Shown piece after piece: positions 23,700-36,700 of a stretch of 64,000 nt of DNA. The stretch is taken from contig NC_073645.1 of NCBI RefSeq assembly GCF_029407905.1, forward strand, positions 53,897,501 through 53,961,500, written 5' to 3'. Positions within the stretch are counted from its first letter, which is position 1. Each line of letters opens with the position of its first letter. The stretch comes from Bubalus kerabau. Lineage: Eukaryota > Chordata > Mammalia > Artiodactyla > Bovidae. Under the pieces are notes generated by a model. It saw only the letters and a list, made by a program, of their open reading frames with translations, was not told the DNA's origin and ran no database searches. Position numbers and translations under genes: made by a program.

Positions 23700-26600
23700 A
23701 TCGCTGTGTTTCATTTCAGCTCCATTTAACGGAAATTAATCCTGCCTCCTTCAGGTCCTGGGCACTGCCCCCAGGCCTCTGGATGTAGCATTCACCACCC
23801 CACACTGTGGGCACAGGGGCTCACTGAGGGTAGGCATGAGTACGCGGTTCCTCATTCTACAAATTTTCAAAGTCAACCTGGAAAAACAGTGACATCATTC
23901 CTTGAATGTTTAAAGGAATAATGCAACTGTTTGGTGTGTTTTTTAAAAACACATGCTTCATACATGCTGAGACATTGCCTGTCCACGTTTTACTGCCTCT
24001 GAAATTCTGCATCTTATCATCACGGGCCACGCTGGTTAATTTGTTGTATGGTTATTTCTCCTAACGGTCTAATTGATGAAAATGCACAACATACAGAATA
24101 TCAGAAATAGCAAAGTTGTGTATTTAGTTACTGAGACAACACTTGTTTAAAAGTCAAATGAGAGCTCCAGAGCTCTGGGCCATCTGGGGAGCATTACGCA
24201 CTGTCACGCCAGGGACACACGTGTGGTGCGGTCACTCAGAACCACTGCTGAGGGCGTGCGCAGCGCTGGCTGGGAGGCCAGAAGAGAACCTGCCTTTGCC
24301 CGCTGCTGGCTGCATCCAGAAGCGCGTGGTCTCAGGTGATGCAGAAATGGCCTCATTCTTTACAAGGTGATCATTTTAGCTTTCCAGCCTATCGGGATGA
24401 AGTATCACCTCGGTAGTGTTTTCCTGTAATGAAATGTTTCATGTTCACAAAAGCAAATGTAAAATCGCCTGCATATTCTGGCAAGGACAGTAGAGCCCAC
24501 AGCCCCCCAGCCCAGCTCAGGAAGTGCCCAGTGTCGGAGGAGTCCCTCGAGGAGGTCTCTGTCCTTCTGGAAACTGCTGTCTGTGATCATTCAAGATCCA
24601 CGGTCAGATGGTTCAGTCCCTCCCCCGGAAGTCCTGAAGCAAGACTAAGCCAGCCGCACCCTCTGAGGGGTCCACAGGCAGAGTGCCTGCGACCTGGGGT
24701 CCATGCCTGGAGTGGGCTCGGGGCGTCCCCCCAGACACAGAGTAGGCCAGGCTGGTGCAGGGGCCAGCAGGGGCCCTGGAGCTGACTGGGTGCCAGGAGG
24801 GACCCTGGGGCCCAGCCTGACCCCACCCAGGCAGCAGAGGTGACGCTGACGTGGGAGCCTGAGACTCGGGCTTCGTGAGCGAGTCACGACCTGGGGTCCT
24901 CCACAGTCCCACCTTCCGCGCTCTGCACGTCCAAGGATCGCCCGGAGTCCACACCTTTGCACAACTCTGCCACCCTCTGTCTCTGGATCAGGGGCCTCTG
25001 TACCTCCGGAGGCACAGTCTGCCCTGCACTGCCGTCCTGCCCCTCTGTCCAGGGGGTGCCCACGGGAGGCCTGCTGTCTGCAAACCCGATAACAGGGCAC
25101 CGGCAGGTAGTGAGGGGGCAGGGCGCCGGAGCTCGGCAGGGTCATGATGAGTGAATCCTCCCATGCTGGCTCCAGTGGGCTCCTGGTCGCTCAAGGCCTT
25201 GGAGACACAGTGGCCGAGGAGATGGCCACAGTGCCCCTGGGCTCCGACACCTGGCCCAGAGCGTTCAGGGGCCCAAGGAGAAGTCCATGGGCGAACTGCC
25301 CTCTCCCATCCTGGGCAGGACCCTATTCTAGAACCAAGGAACAGTCTTGGTAAGTCTGCTTCAGCCTTGCCCAGCAAGAGCACCTAGCTGGTGGGCTCTG
25401 GGCCCCACGGAGCCTCAGTCACCCTCCGGTAGTCTGGGTGCCAAACCCTGAGTCAGACAAAAGACGCCGACCACCTCTGTGGGGACCTGAGCGATGAGGC
25501 TCCCTAGGGGGGTCTTGGTAAGAACCGGATATGGAGACGGAGCAAACCAATGCGGCCGGCTCCCCCAAGCCCGGGCTGCCCAGTGCTCTGTGGTGCGGAG
25601 AAAAGGATGAAGTATTGACCAGCCTTGGAAAGCAGCAGGTTCGCTTCTGTGAGGGCCTGAGCGGATAGAACCTGCTCCGTGGCTGCTCTCAGGCCCCCTG
25701 GCCCCTCCGCCAAGCTCCCTTGCTGCAGGGACCCTGTCCACCTTCTCCACCGCATTTCCAGACCACCCCTTGAAAGTCGTGACTGGAGTTGGGTTCCGAG
25801 TTTAAACAGCTCGGGTTCAGGACTCGCTCGTCCACATCAGAGGAGAGATGGGCGGCAACTGACCTCCTCCTCCCATCACCACGCCTTCATCTCCAGCAGC
25901 AGTGCTTCAAGAACTCGGTTAGCTTCTCTCTCAAGTCCTGACTTTGCATTTTCCAGGAAACCCAGGGAGAATGAAGCTAAAAGCAGAAGTTAATGCCTCG
26001 CCGTCCTCGCTTCCTGCTGCCTGTCCAATAGAACTCCATCTCCTTCCTCTTCTCCAGGCGGCAGGACCCCAACTCTGCGGTCCTCAGCGGGGGAAGGGCC
26101 GGGAATTCCTTCCCCTGTGGGCCCCCGCAGCCCAGGCGGTCTGCAGCCCGGGTCCCCTCTCCAGCTCCGAGGGTCAGCTGGTCTTCTCACCTGGCGCCTG
26201 AGCTCCAGATTCCTAAACTAACTCAGCACGTTGTCCAAAGGCAGTGGGAGGCTAAGGATCAGGTCTCCGGCCACCAGCCAGGCCGTGCAGTGGTTGGGAA
26301 GTTCCTGACCGCGGGCCTCGCCGGCCCTGCTGGGATGCGCCTGACCCCGCCCACCGCCGGCCCCCTCCGGCTCCGTCCTCGCGGAAGCCAAGCGGCCCCG
26401 CCAGGCCCGCGCTCCGCCAATGCCGAGGCTCCGAGGCAGGCGGCCGAAGCGTGGGCGCCCTGCGCATGACACACGTTCCCGTAGACAGCACCTAGCCTCT
26501 GGTGCAGTAGAGAAACTAAATGAGCGTGGGGAAAATGCCCTAAAATACGCGTGGACGTTTCCAAGCGGCCACGACGCTGAGAAAGTTCGTTTGTGAAAGC

Positions 26601-26960
26601 AACAGGTAAGTTTCTCTTTGGCAAGCCCGGCGCCAAACTATCTCTGTCTTGTCTTTGCTCGGAATCGGCTTCCGGCCGCCGAAGCCAGAAACAACCTACT
26701 AGGTTCCCAGGGCCCGCGGCTGCTGGAGACGGGGCCTCAAAATGCTTTACTGGCTGTTTTGTACACAAGGAGAAGCCCTACTTCGGTCCATTTCGACACG
26801 ATAAAACTATGTTCACTGCTTTTCAGGAAAATTTGTACAAACATGACTTTGTAAAAAGCTTTCAAATATCCGTAAGATACCCAGAGATAGGTCTGTGCAT
26901 CTGTTACAACACTATTAACAACAAAACACAAAAACCTTAAAAATGAGTCAAGAAGAGGAC
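23700..26960. other. Intergenic DNA upstream of MSX3 3' end, no gene recognised
   Basis: Unrecognised mostly single-copy DNA. A short CpG-rich patch at about 26310-26475 contains a CCAAT (26417 region) and an NRF1-like TGCGCATG near 26461-26468. Open frames crossing it show no family I recognise. The MSX3 3' UTR probably occupies the right-hand end; no AATAAA on the minus strand was found. Confidence 0.4.
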
Positions 26961-27086
26961 CCCAGACGCCCGCTGCGCAACCAGCGGGATCCCAGCTCCT
27001 TCCCGGGGACCGAGGTCCACCGGCCCCGCCCCGCCCCGCCCCGCCCTTCCTGCCCAGCAGACCCGCAGCCCCAGGGTCTCCCGGCT

Positions 27087-28311
27087 CTAGGGCAGGTAAT
27101 ACAGGCCGTAGGCGGCCACGGGCGCGGCGAGGAGTCCGGGCACCTGCGGTGGGGCGGCGGCGGACCCGTGAAGGCGGGCGCCCAGCGGGAAGGGAGGGGA
27201 GGACGGGGGCAGCAGCGGCCTGGCCGTCAACTTCAGCTTCTCCAGCTCGGCCTCCTGCAGTCTCTTGGCCTTGGCCCGGAGGTTCTGAAACCAGATCTTG
27301 ACCTGCGTCTCGGAGAGACTCAGGCTGCTGGAGAATGCGGCGCGCTCGGCGACGGACAGGTGCTGCTGCTGACCGAACCTACGCTCCAGCGCCAGCAGCT
27401 GCGCGGCGGTGAAGGGCGTCCGCGGCTTGCGGTTGCTCTTCTGTTTCCCGAGGGCGCAGGCTGGAGGGCTGGGGACGCCTGGGGGGAAAGAGCACAAAGC
27501 GGGCGCTCTGACGCACTCCGGGATCGCCGCCACGGCCGATTCTGGATGTGAGTCCTGCCTCTATGACCGCGGGCCTCACGTGAGACGGGACCCCCGAAGC
27601 CTGCGGGGTAATAGAAGCAAAGGCACGGGAGGGGGAGGGGGGCGGCGCGCGGAGAGGGACAAAGTGGACTGGGGCTCTGCTCCCCAAGGAGGAGGGGAAC
27701 TCGGCCCGCTTGGAAAAGCGAGAAACCTGGGCACGAAACCGCAGCAAGACCTGAGCGGTGAGCGAGGAGGGGAAGCAGAGGTCCACCTTGGCGGGGACTG
27801 TAGGGTGCACGGCCAGAGACACTCCGAGACGAGAGGCCCTGGGTCTGGGGTTGCGGGCCCCGCCCCCGGGTAGAGCAGGGTAGACCTGTTTGGAGGGGGC
27901 AGGTGGGTCAGGGCTCGCGCGCCGGAGGGCTTGGGCGGGCTCTCGTGCGCTGGTTTTTTTCTTTGCACTCAGGCCGGCGCGTTAGTGGATGGCTGTTTAC
28001 GAAGTTACAAACGACAGCGCCTTTCCCGCCCTGGTCCTCCGAGCCAGGGCCAAGCGGGGTCCTCTCGCAGCCCCGGACCGCGCAACAGGGCACTTACGTG
28101 GGGCGGTCGAGGGGGCGGCCGGCGGGAACCAGGCCCGGGGTTCCGCGGCGCCCCGCGGCCTCTCCTTCTGGGGTTGCACGGGCTCCGAGCCCAGCCAGCG
28201 CTCGGCTTCCAGCAACGACTCGACGCCGAAGGGCAGCGGGCCGAACCTCGCACGGTCCCCGTCCCACGTCCTGAGCCCAGCGGGGTTCATGCCGAGCAAA
28301 GCCGGGGCCAT
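27087..28311 (-). CDS. MSX3: MSX-class homeobox protein, MSX3-type, complete, two exons, 201 aa
   Basis: MSX proteins are homeodomain repressors; Msx3 in mouse is restricted to the dorsal neural tube. Exon 1: 28311-28098 (ATG 28311, donor C|GTAAGT). Exon 2: 27478-27087, acceptor CCCCCCAG|GC. The junction makes an in-frame Arg at residue 72; total 201 aa, close to mouse Msx3 (about 204 aa). An Engrailed-homology-1-like repression motif, LPFGVESLLEA, lies at residues 26-36. The homeodomain is residues 87-146 (starts NRKPRTPF, core VKIWFQN) with the Msx-specific C-terminal extension AEL EKLKL after it. The protein ends AAYGLYYLP, an Msx-like tail. Odd points: homeodomain position 52 is Leu instead of Arg (codon 27281-27279), with further changes at positions 21, 23 and 25. 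Choice of MSX3 over MSX1/2 rests on length, position near ZNF511/CALY and sequence divergence. Confidence 0.92.
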
Positions 28312-28417
28312 GCGCTGACGGGCGGGCGCTGGGCTAGCGGAGCCCGGCGGGCGCAACGTGAGGGTAGCACGCAGCGAGACTGCCGGGGACTCGGTGGCGC
28401 CCCCTCCCCCGGCGCCC

Positions 28418-28502
28418 TTTTTATAAAAAGCGGCGCCCCTTTCATACCCAGCTGTCCAATCGCCGCAGTGGCTGCCGCGTGGGTTCAGACGCCCATTGGT
28501 TT
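28418..28502 (-). promoter_or_regulatory. MSX3: MSX3 core promoter with TATA and CCAAT boxes
   Basis: Reading the minus strand: CCAAT at 28499-28495, an inverted CCAAT (ATTGG) at 28460-28456, an E-box CAGCTG at 28454-28449, then TATAAAAA at 28425-28418. The TATA lies about 107 bp upstream of the ATG, so the start should be near 28390. The TATA box is embedded in a short palindrome (CTTTTTATAAAAAG). Confidence 0.75.
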
Positions 28503-29439
28503 CGCTGATCCGGGAGGAGGGGACGGGCAAGGAGGGGCGGGGCCGCCGGCCGAGCCCCGGACTGGGAGCCCTGTGCGTCCCAGCCCCGGCCAGCCTGGCG
28601 CACCCCGTCGGTTTCCTAGAACCCGCTGTGGCCGGGCTGGGATGCGGCTGGGACACCGGGGAGCATGAGGCGCTGGCCCCAGCCTCCTCGCGTAGAGGAG
28701 CCCGCAGTGGGCGCAACGGGGTTGAGCTTCGGTCCGGGCGCCTCCCGCAGTGTCCTCGCCCGCCGGCGGCTCGTCCCGCTGCGCCACAGCCCGGAGCCGG
28801 AGCCATCGGCTCGTGCCTGCCGTGGTCCAGGCGCTGTCTCCAAACCCTGGGGGCCACTTTTGGCCGACCTTGCACCTGGACTGGAGACTCTGCTTCCGTC
28901 GCTTGGAAGTCGGGCCACGGCGCCCTGAGCCTGGGTGGCTTTCCAGGCGCCCGTAGCTGGCGGGCGCTCTCCCTGGCGTCCCACAGCTTGGCCCCGGGAG
29001 CGGCCGGCGGGGCGCGGCGAAGGTCCCAGGGCAGGCCCCGGGGCCGCGGGGGAGGCCGAGGCTCCCACGTCTCAAGCGCCTACGACACGGGGCCTGGGAC
29101 ACAAGAAGGGGCCTCGGGCCGTCGGTCCCGAGGTCGGTCACTGGGTGTCAGCCTCTCCCGCTCCGCACTTGCTGGGCCGAATCCTCGGGAAACCCGGGCC
29201 CTGGGACCTGGGAAAAGCCCTGCGACGCCAGTTCGGACAGACCCCGGCCGGACCGCCGAGCTGCTTCCGAGACGCCGCGACCAGGTGGAGAGGGATCCCG
29301 GACCGGGTTCGAAGAAGGAGCGAAGGTGCGACAGAGATTAGCACGTATCGAAACTGAACGGATCTTTGGTTTGGAAACCTTCTTGAGTGCTGCAAACGAG
29401 GCACCGCTCTGCAGTCTCTCCGCCAAGGGAAGAAACCCC

Positions 29440-29860
29440 GCACGCATTTTAGAATAAATCAGGAGATTGGTTTGCCAGTAACGATTTCATGTCAGAGTAA
29501 TATCCCTGAACGCAGAAGCAGCAAAGAAAATCGACTAAATGTTAATTTTTGAAAAAGCAAAGTTGTTTAATGAAAACTAGTTTTGGATGATGCTTTGTCC
29601 AGTTAAGCTAGAGAAATTCACTCAGGAAGTTTCTCACCATGCAAATTTAGAAGCAAGACTGAAAGGGGCCCTCAGAGCCCTCCTGCCAGGCCTGTGTCTG
29701 AGGCTAGACCAGCTCTTTCTGCATTCCGAGATAAATCGCCCTTTTCTAATGTAATAAAGATGTTCTGAGTTGATTGAAGATAATTGCATCATTAAAGCAC
29801 TTTCTTTGAAGGCCTCTCTCCTGATAGTTTATCTTTAGCAGGCCACTCACTGGAGCCTTT
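29440..29860. other. AT-rich block upstream of MSX3, possible conserved regulatory DNA
   Basis: Immediately after the CpG island the base composition turns AT-rich. Contains homeodomain-type cores, including GATAATTGCATCATTAAAG near 29779-29797. No gene, repeat tail or open frame of note is seen. Regulatory role is inference. Confidence 0.3.
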
Positions 29861-32800
29861 GAAAAAGAACTTTAATGAGGATAACAGCCAGCTGCCTGGG
29901 CCTGCCCCATGTCCTCTCAGGATGGCCCAGAGGTGGCGTCTGGGTGGATGACGTGGGGCCTGGGCTGTGTCTAGGTGGTCTGAGGTGGGATGGGACTGTG
30001 GGGCCAGGGACCGGTGCCGACCTTCAGGAGGTCTCCCAGGAGGCATCTGGACTGGTGTGTCTCCCTCCCAGCAAGGCGAGCCAGTGCTGACCAGGCTCCT
30101 GCCTGGCCTGGCTCCAGAGGGGGTTAGAGGATGGACGAGATCCCCTGGGCGTGGACGTCAAAGCCCAGACCGCAGCACTGAGCTCGAACAGGCTCCGGCA
30201 CAGTGGCCTCTCCAGCCCCACTGGGCCCTGGGATGGGAGGTGGCTGGGGTGGCGGGCGTGAGAAGGACAGGACCCCATTTCTGTCAACATGCAGGCTTTG
30301 GGCACAGAAGCCTGGACCTAGCTGTAGGAGCCTGGGCACTGTCTCTGGTCACCAGAAGAGATGAAGATGCCTGAAGGCACCTGGCTTCCAGGAGCAGACC
30401 AGCCAGGCCTGTTGTGTGGACAGGAGACCAGACCCAGCCCCGGCAGTGGCCCCTCTTGAGGCTGGTAGGTGCTGAAGCCAGTGCCAACTCCCCACCCCAT
30501 CTCAGGTGAGCCCCTGAAATGATAGCAAAGCCTCAAAGACCGGCCCGCTGAGTCCACACTGGGGCGGACACCGACCCCAGTCTGAGTGGCGTTGTTCCTG
30601 CGGTTTGCTCTGAGCCCTGAAGGGCCAGGAAGTCAGCAAAGGCCGGACACCTGTTCTTCCTGTGTCCTGGTGCCTCCTTTTGGTGCTGACTTCACGGGGA
30701 TGAGCACATCCTGACCTTCCAGAAACGAGAGACGAGTCCCGGCATGGGGGACGGGTGCCAAGAGGCCTCCTGTCGGGGCGGTCAGCGTAGGGAGGTGAGT
30801 TCTGAGAACGGATTTCATTTTGTAGGACTCATCCAGCAGGGTTTGGAACTGCGCGGGACTCAAACAGGAACAGAAATGCTCCCCCGGTCTTAAAACCTGG
30901 TGGAGGGGAGGGTCTGCTGAAGTGAGAGAAAGTCAAGTCACGCTCACAGCAGCGGTGCTGAGGGAGGGAAGCTGGCACCACATGACTGAGGACACTGACC
31001 GTCCCCTTTTGGACATGGATGGAGGCAGCCGGCATGGTCTCCATGGTGGTTTACAGGCAGGGCACCTTTGCTGGCCAGTGGCCTACAGACAGCTGACTCC
31101 TGGTCTTGCTCCAGGGCAGCACCGCCCGTCCTCTAGGCCCCTTCTATAGGCCGTGCCTTCCAGACAGTGCACTCTGCAGGGAGCATCGTGCGGCCCCACC
31201 GCTTCATGCCTCACCCTCTGTCATCTCTCTCAGCCGAGGCCCCCGACAGCCTCCCTTTCATCCCGAAAGGCCGGGGCCACTCTCCTTCTCAAAGGCATCT
31301 GTGTTGGAGCCTTTGACTTTTTCCTTCTTGACTTATTGGAAAATTGCTCCAAACACAAGTGGTACTTTCCATGACTCCGGCCAGAAGAGGGTTAGATGAC
31401 ACGAGCTCCAGCAGCTGGTGGGAATGATGAGGGAGAGGCCGCCGGACAGGAGGTCCATCTCCCCCGGTGGATGCATGGGCGTCGCTCAGGAGAGGACCTG
31501 CTCCAGGTCGGATGAGGCCCACGAGATGGGGAAGGCTCAGGCGAGGGTGGGGGCTGAGGAGAGACGGCCCCGGGACTCACCCTGAGACCCCCATCACTTC
31601 AAGGTGTCTCCCCACGTCTTTCCTTTTCTCCTGTTCCCATCTAGCTTCTCTGCCAATTCACCTTCATGCTTACTCTTTACATGCAGGGCTTTGAAACTCG
31701 GCCACACCTCCTGACAAGAGAAACCAGAGGAAGAGCCCATTTTTATCGAGTGACCCTCTGTCCAGAGCAACAGGTGCAGGTAATTTTGTCCGGTACAGAA
31801 CGACCTCTCCGCACCCTCATGTCTGCTACCTAACCCCCGGGACCCAGCAGTATGTCACGGTATGTGGCAAAGCTGGGATTGACACTGTTCATCAGCTGCT
31901 TTGGGATAGCTAGAGTACCCTGGAGCATCCAGGTAGACCCAATCTAATTGTGAGGGTCCTCAAGAGGCCAGAGGGGGCAGCGTGGGACAGACTGAGCCTG
32001 TCACAGCTGGCTTTGGCCGTGGCCTCTAGAGGACCCAGAGCCTCCACCAGGACCAGCCCAGGCTGCGCACACCTGATTTAACCCAGGGAGACCCACTTGG
32101 ACTTCTGGCCCCAGGTCTGTGCAGGGGTGTATATGCGCTGTCTGCAGTCGAGAGACGGTCCTTGACAGTGCATCTGTCCAGAGGCAGTAGGGCGCTGGCG
32201 TCCCCTACGTGGCACTTCTTATCATCCCCGCTTCCGTGGGAGAGGAAACAGGCTCTGAGGGAGGCAACTGGGCAGGGGTCCGGCCGCATGGGCCCAGCCC
32301 TGAGTCGCTCTCAAGTCTCTGCTCCTTCCTCTGTGTGCTGCCTGGGGTGGAGGGCTGGCACTGTCTCCATGGGTCAGAGGACCCAGGAGCCAGGCTCCTT
32401 GGCACCTGGGGCCTTGCTGAGGCGCCAGCTCTTGCAGAGTCCAGGCCGTGGGCATCCCGAGCTGCCTCCCTTGCTCTGCCTGTCCAGCCCCATTGCCAAG
32501 CCCTCAGGTGGGAAGCGCTCAAGTGCCCTCTGCTGGCAGAGCTGGGAGTCAGACTGTCTGTGCCCGGTGGAGGTGGGGCTCTGTCTCCTGGGGGAGCTGG
32601 CTGTGGGCGTCTAACTGCAGAGACCGGGTGAGCTGGAGGTCTCGGCGGACACAGGAGAGCAGTGGGCCAGGGAAGTCCTTGCCTGCAGCAACGGAGGCCT
32701 TAGGGAAGGGCTCGCGGCACAGCCCAGGTGTGGGCCCGAGCATAGGATGGGTGGGAGAGTCCACCAAGCTCCGCGGAGAGGATGCTGTTTTGGAATTACT

Positions 32801-33188
32801 GAATTGTAAATATATATATATATATTATTTTTGAGAGTGAACAACTTTGGAGATGCTTGAAAAAAGGCAAGGGCGTGGTGGGAAAACAACACCATTCAGG
32901 AGAAGATGGGGATGAGTGTAGGATGGTTCTGGAAATAGGAGCCAAGCTGCCACCCCAGGCTTGATGCCCCTCAGCCCCAAGGCCCCGGGGGGACAGTGAT
33001 TAGAACCAGGGCCTCTGGCCAGTGCTCCAGGGCCATCTGGGCAGGACAGTGACCCAGGGGTGAACTAAGAAGGCCACAAGAGTCCCCTGGCACCAGCCCT
33101 TTGGGCAGCAAAGGCTTATCAGCACCCCTGATCTCTAACAACCAGCTCTCAGATTCATTATCTTTATCGTCTCCTGCTTTCTATCTCA

Positions 33189-33367
33189 GGACTTTCCTGG
33201 TGGCTCAGACGGTAAAGCGTCTCGCTTACAAGGCGGGAGACCTGGGTTCAATCCCTGGGTCAGGAAGATCCTCTGGAGAAGGCGATGGCAACCCACACCA
33301 GTACTCTTGCTTGGAAAATCCCATGGATGGAGGAGCGTGGCGGGCTACAGTCCATGGGGTTGCAAAG
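33189..33367 (+). mobile_element. Bov-tA SINE
   Basis: tRNA-Glu-like head ACTTTCCTGGTGGCTCAGAC with B box GGTTCAATCCC, then the Bov-A body (CCCATGGATGGAGGAG, GGGCTACAGTCCATGGGGTT). Plus orientation. Confidence 0.88.
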
Positions 33368-33384
33368 GCTTTCTACTTCATTGA

Positions 33385-33705
33385 TCTTTTTGTTTCTGTT
33401 ACTTAGTTTATGTTTCGGTTGCTCTACTTTTTCCAGTTTCTTAGTGTGGAAACTGTCATGGATTTTTAAACCTTTCTTCTTTTTTGATATAGCCGCCAGC
33501 GCTATGGATTTTCCTGTAAGTACTGCTTTGGTGCATCCTACAATTTTGACGTTTTCATTCTTAGTTCAAAATATTAATTCTCTTTTGATTTCGTCTTTGA
33601 CCCAAGGTCACTCAGAAGTATGTTACTGAGTTTCCAAGTATTTGAGTTTTTTTCAGGGACGTTTCTGTATCTGTTTTCATTTTACACTTTGACATTTGTC
33701 CTTGG
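33385..33705 (-). mobile_element. Old L1 fragment, antisense
   Basis: T-rich sequence including TGGTGCATCCTACAATTTTG and TCTTTGACCCAAGGTCA, typical of antisense L1M-type ORF2. Assignment by eye. Confidence 0.5.
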
Positions 33706-36700
33706 CCTTGACTGGGGAGGAGGGAAGGGGAAGCTGGGATGGAGAAAGATGTTGGGGGCAGAGGCCAGGGCCACAGAGCTCAGAGAAGGGGCCCTCAGAC
33801 CTGTGAGGACTGAGGGGCCACGGGACTCAAGGACAGGGATCCCAGGGCTCTGAGCGGGTAACTCCACCTCTCCTGGGAGTTAACGGCCCACCCAGAGCCT
33901 CGGGGGAGAGACCTCTGAGGGGACGTCATGCACCCAGAACAGAGGAGACCCTGTGTGGCCTGAATGCAGGGAGCCAGGGGAGAGAGCAGCTGGGAGCAGT
34001 GAGCAGTTCCGGGACCGGGACCGGGCGTGGTGGGGTCACACGCTCACCGGCAGGAAGTGCCTGGGGCCTGGCTCATCTCCGTACTGCTTGCCAGCCTTCT
34101 GCAAGGACTCTGGGAATCCACAAGAGTGTCCCTGTGGCACCTGGGCAGAGGGATGGGGATACCTGGAACCTGGGGTCTAGCCAGGAGCCCCAAGGCAGCC
34201 CCTGGCTCCTGGGAGAGGAGGGAGACAGGAGGGAGTCCCCGGCACAGGGCATCACTGCTCTTCTCAGCGCTACAGGAAGGACTGGCTCGGGCCCCCCGCC
34301 CCGTACCCCACTGGCCTGGGAGACAGGTGGCCCTGGTTCGGAGAGGGGATGGAGCCCTGTTGGCAGGTGGGCAGCCACCCTGGCCCACCTTAGGCAGTCT
34401 TTTGCTCCGTTCCATAGGCTGTCGCACCATGGAAAGGGCTTCTGGCCAGCCGCGGGCACTGTGGACCGAAGTGCTGGTGAGGGGTGCGGGCTTGCAGCAT
34501 GGGTGGGGGAGGCTGCTGCCCCAGACCTCATCCTGGGAGAGATGGAGGGGTCCTCCTGGGTCTGGCCACTCCCCAGGGAAGTTGGAGAGAGTCCTATTCA
34601 TCTGGGCCATGTACTTTCCTCCCAAAGACCTTCTCCCCGCCCAGCCCAACTGCCCAGCACACAGCCACCTCTGAATGCCCAGCCAGGTCCTTCACTCCTG
34701 GCCTGGCCCCTCCAGCCAGGCAGGGCCCTCCCTAGGGCCGGAGGAGTGTTCAACGGGCCTGATTAATAGGCGGGGCACTTCGGGGACAACGGGCAGCCTG
34801 GCTCCAGCCTCCAGACGAGAGGGGGCCTGTGGAACCCTCTAGCTCTGCTCTGTGCAGGGAACATGCTCCGTGCCAGGCTACAGCTGGTTAATCACCTGGA
34901 AAACCCAGTCGCGCCCCCTGGCTGTGAAAATCACTTCAGGGACTGCAGGGTCAACTTTCGTTGCTGGGAGAACCCAGAACTGATTTCCTTTGTCTGGGGT
35001 GGCCCAGTGTCCGGCCACCCTGCAGCAGAGAGAGGGGTCCCCCTGAGCACAGTTATGGGGATGAACCGTGTTCTTGAACACACAAGGGGAGTTCTCTTTT
35101 TTCCCCCGGTAATGAGCAATACCAGAGTGTCCTCACAGACAGCAAGAAGCCTGGGGGTGATGCCTGGGAGCCCCTGCTCCAAGCGCCCATCTACCCCCTG
35201 CTTATGGAGCCCTTTGCACTTGGGGCAGGTGGAAGGTTCTAGATGCTAAGGCCTGCAGACATGAGTTGGAGATGGTGCCCAAGTCTCAGACCCCTGAGCT
35301 CCGCCCCCTGCATGACGCAGCGCTGCATTGCTTGTGTGACACCGCCCTCCTGGGCTCAGCGCTCACCCGAGGCAGAGGACCAGGGGCGTGTGCCCAGTGC
35401 CAGTTACAGGTGGGTCTTGAGGGGAAGAAGGGGTGAGGGAGGGTGAGGGGGACTGGGACTCACATGCCTGGTTCCAGTCTTGGCTCTGCTGAAGGGCTGT
35501 GCCACCTGACCTGGCACCTTAACCTCTCTGGGCCGCAGATTCCTGCTTGGTCTCCCCCACGTAAACCAGAGCAAACACACAAAGAATCCCCTTGGTCATG
35601 GTCATCAAAGCCTCTGCCCACTGCTCTTGCACCCCCTCCAGTTGGCCAGGCACAGAGGCCCTGGGGGAGAGCAGGTCACCGGCCACACAGGGCAGTGGGT
35701 GGGCTTAGGGGGAAGCAGGGGCTACTGGGTCTGGCTGCTCAGGGGAGGAAAGGGGGACCATCTTGTCCCAAGCTCTCAGGGCCAATGTTGCCCGCACAGT
35801 TGCCCGGGACCTCGAGAGTGGAGGGCACCTCTGACTGGTCTCAAGGTCAGCTCTGTAGACAGAGACCCTCTGTCCACTGGAGTGGGGTTCTGCCAAAGTG
35901 CCGTCAGCCTTCCCCAACCCCCGTGCAGCAGGACCACTCCCAACAGGGCAGGCAGGCCTCTGAGTCTCTGCGGGAGGCTTCTGGAGTTTGTAATCCTGCC
36001 TAATCCTGCTTCAGATCCCTGCGGGCAGGAGGAAAGCCACATGCAGCGGACTCAAGCCAGCCAGCAGATCCTGGTCCCAGGGACAGGCCAGGGGTGGACC
36101 TCTGCAGTCCCGAGCCACCTGCTCAGGGCCCTGGAGGTCCAGGTCCAGGACCTGTGCTCAGGTATGAAGCGGAAAGATGGAGATGCCTGCTTGCCTGCCT
36201 CCCTGGGGCCTCCCCTCAACTTGTGCAAGGTCACACACAGGCCGCGTCAGCCAGCCCGGTCTGGGTCCAGGGCCAAAGTAAGCCAGAGCTGGGGCCCTCC
36301 AGAACCTCGGACGGGAACTGCAGGGGACTTTCAAGGGTGCTCTGGGACTTCTGTTCACATTGAACAGACCCTGCCTCAAGAAGCATTACATGTCTTGGGA
36401 CGTTCTCTCTGAGCTGATGGCCTTGCTCCTGAACGCGGCCAAGCTGAAGGCCAACCTGCAGTGAGGGCCAAAAGGACCGGCCCCAGAGCATGCATCCTCC
36501 CCGGCCCACGCCCTGTCAGGAGGAAGGAGGGTCTTGGGCCACCTGCACCCTGTGCACCCTCCACAGTGGCCGCTGGGCAGTGCCTGGGGCTCTCCAGGGA
36601 CACGAAGTGATGGGGAGCAGCAAGGGGCCCAGGAGTCACATGGGGCATTCCCAACGCGTCCTCCTACAGCCGTGACGGCACCTGACACGGGAGAGGGACG

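Noticed and set aside
28496..29341. 281-codon plus-strand open frame at the MSX3 CpG island
   Set aside because: Low-complexity Gly/Arg/Pro composition, antisense to the promoter; no splice or domain evidence.
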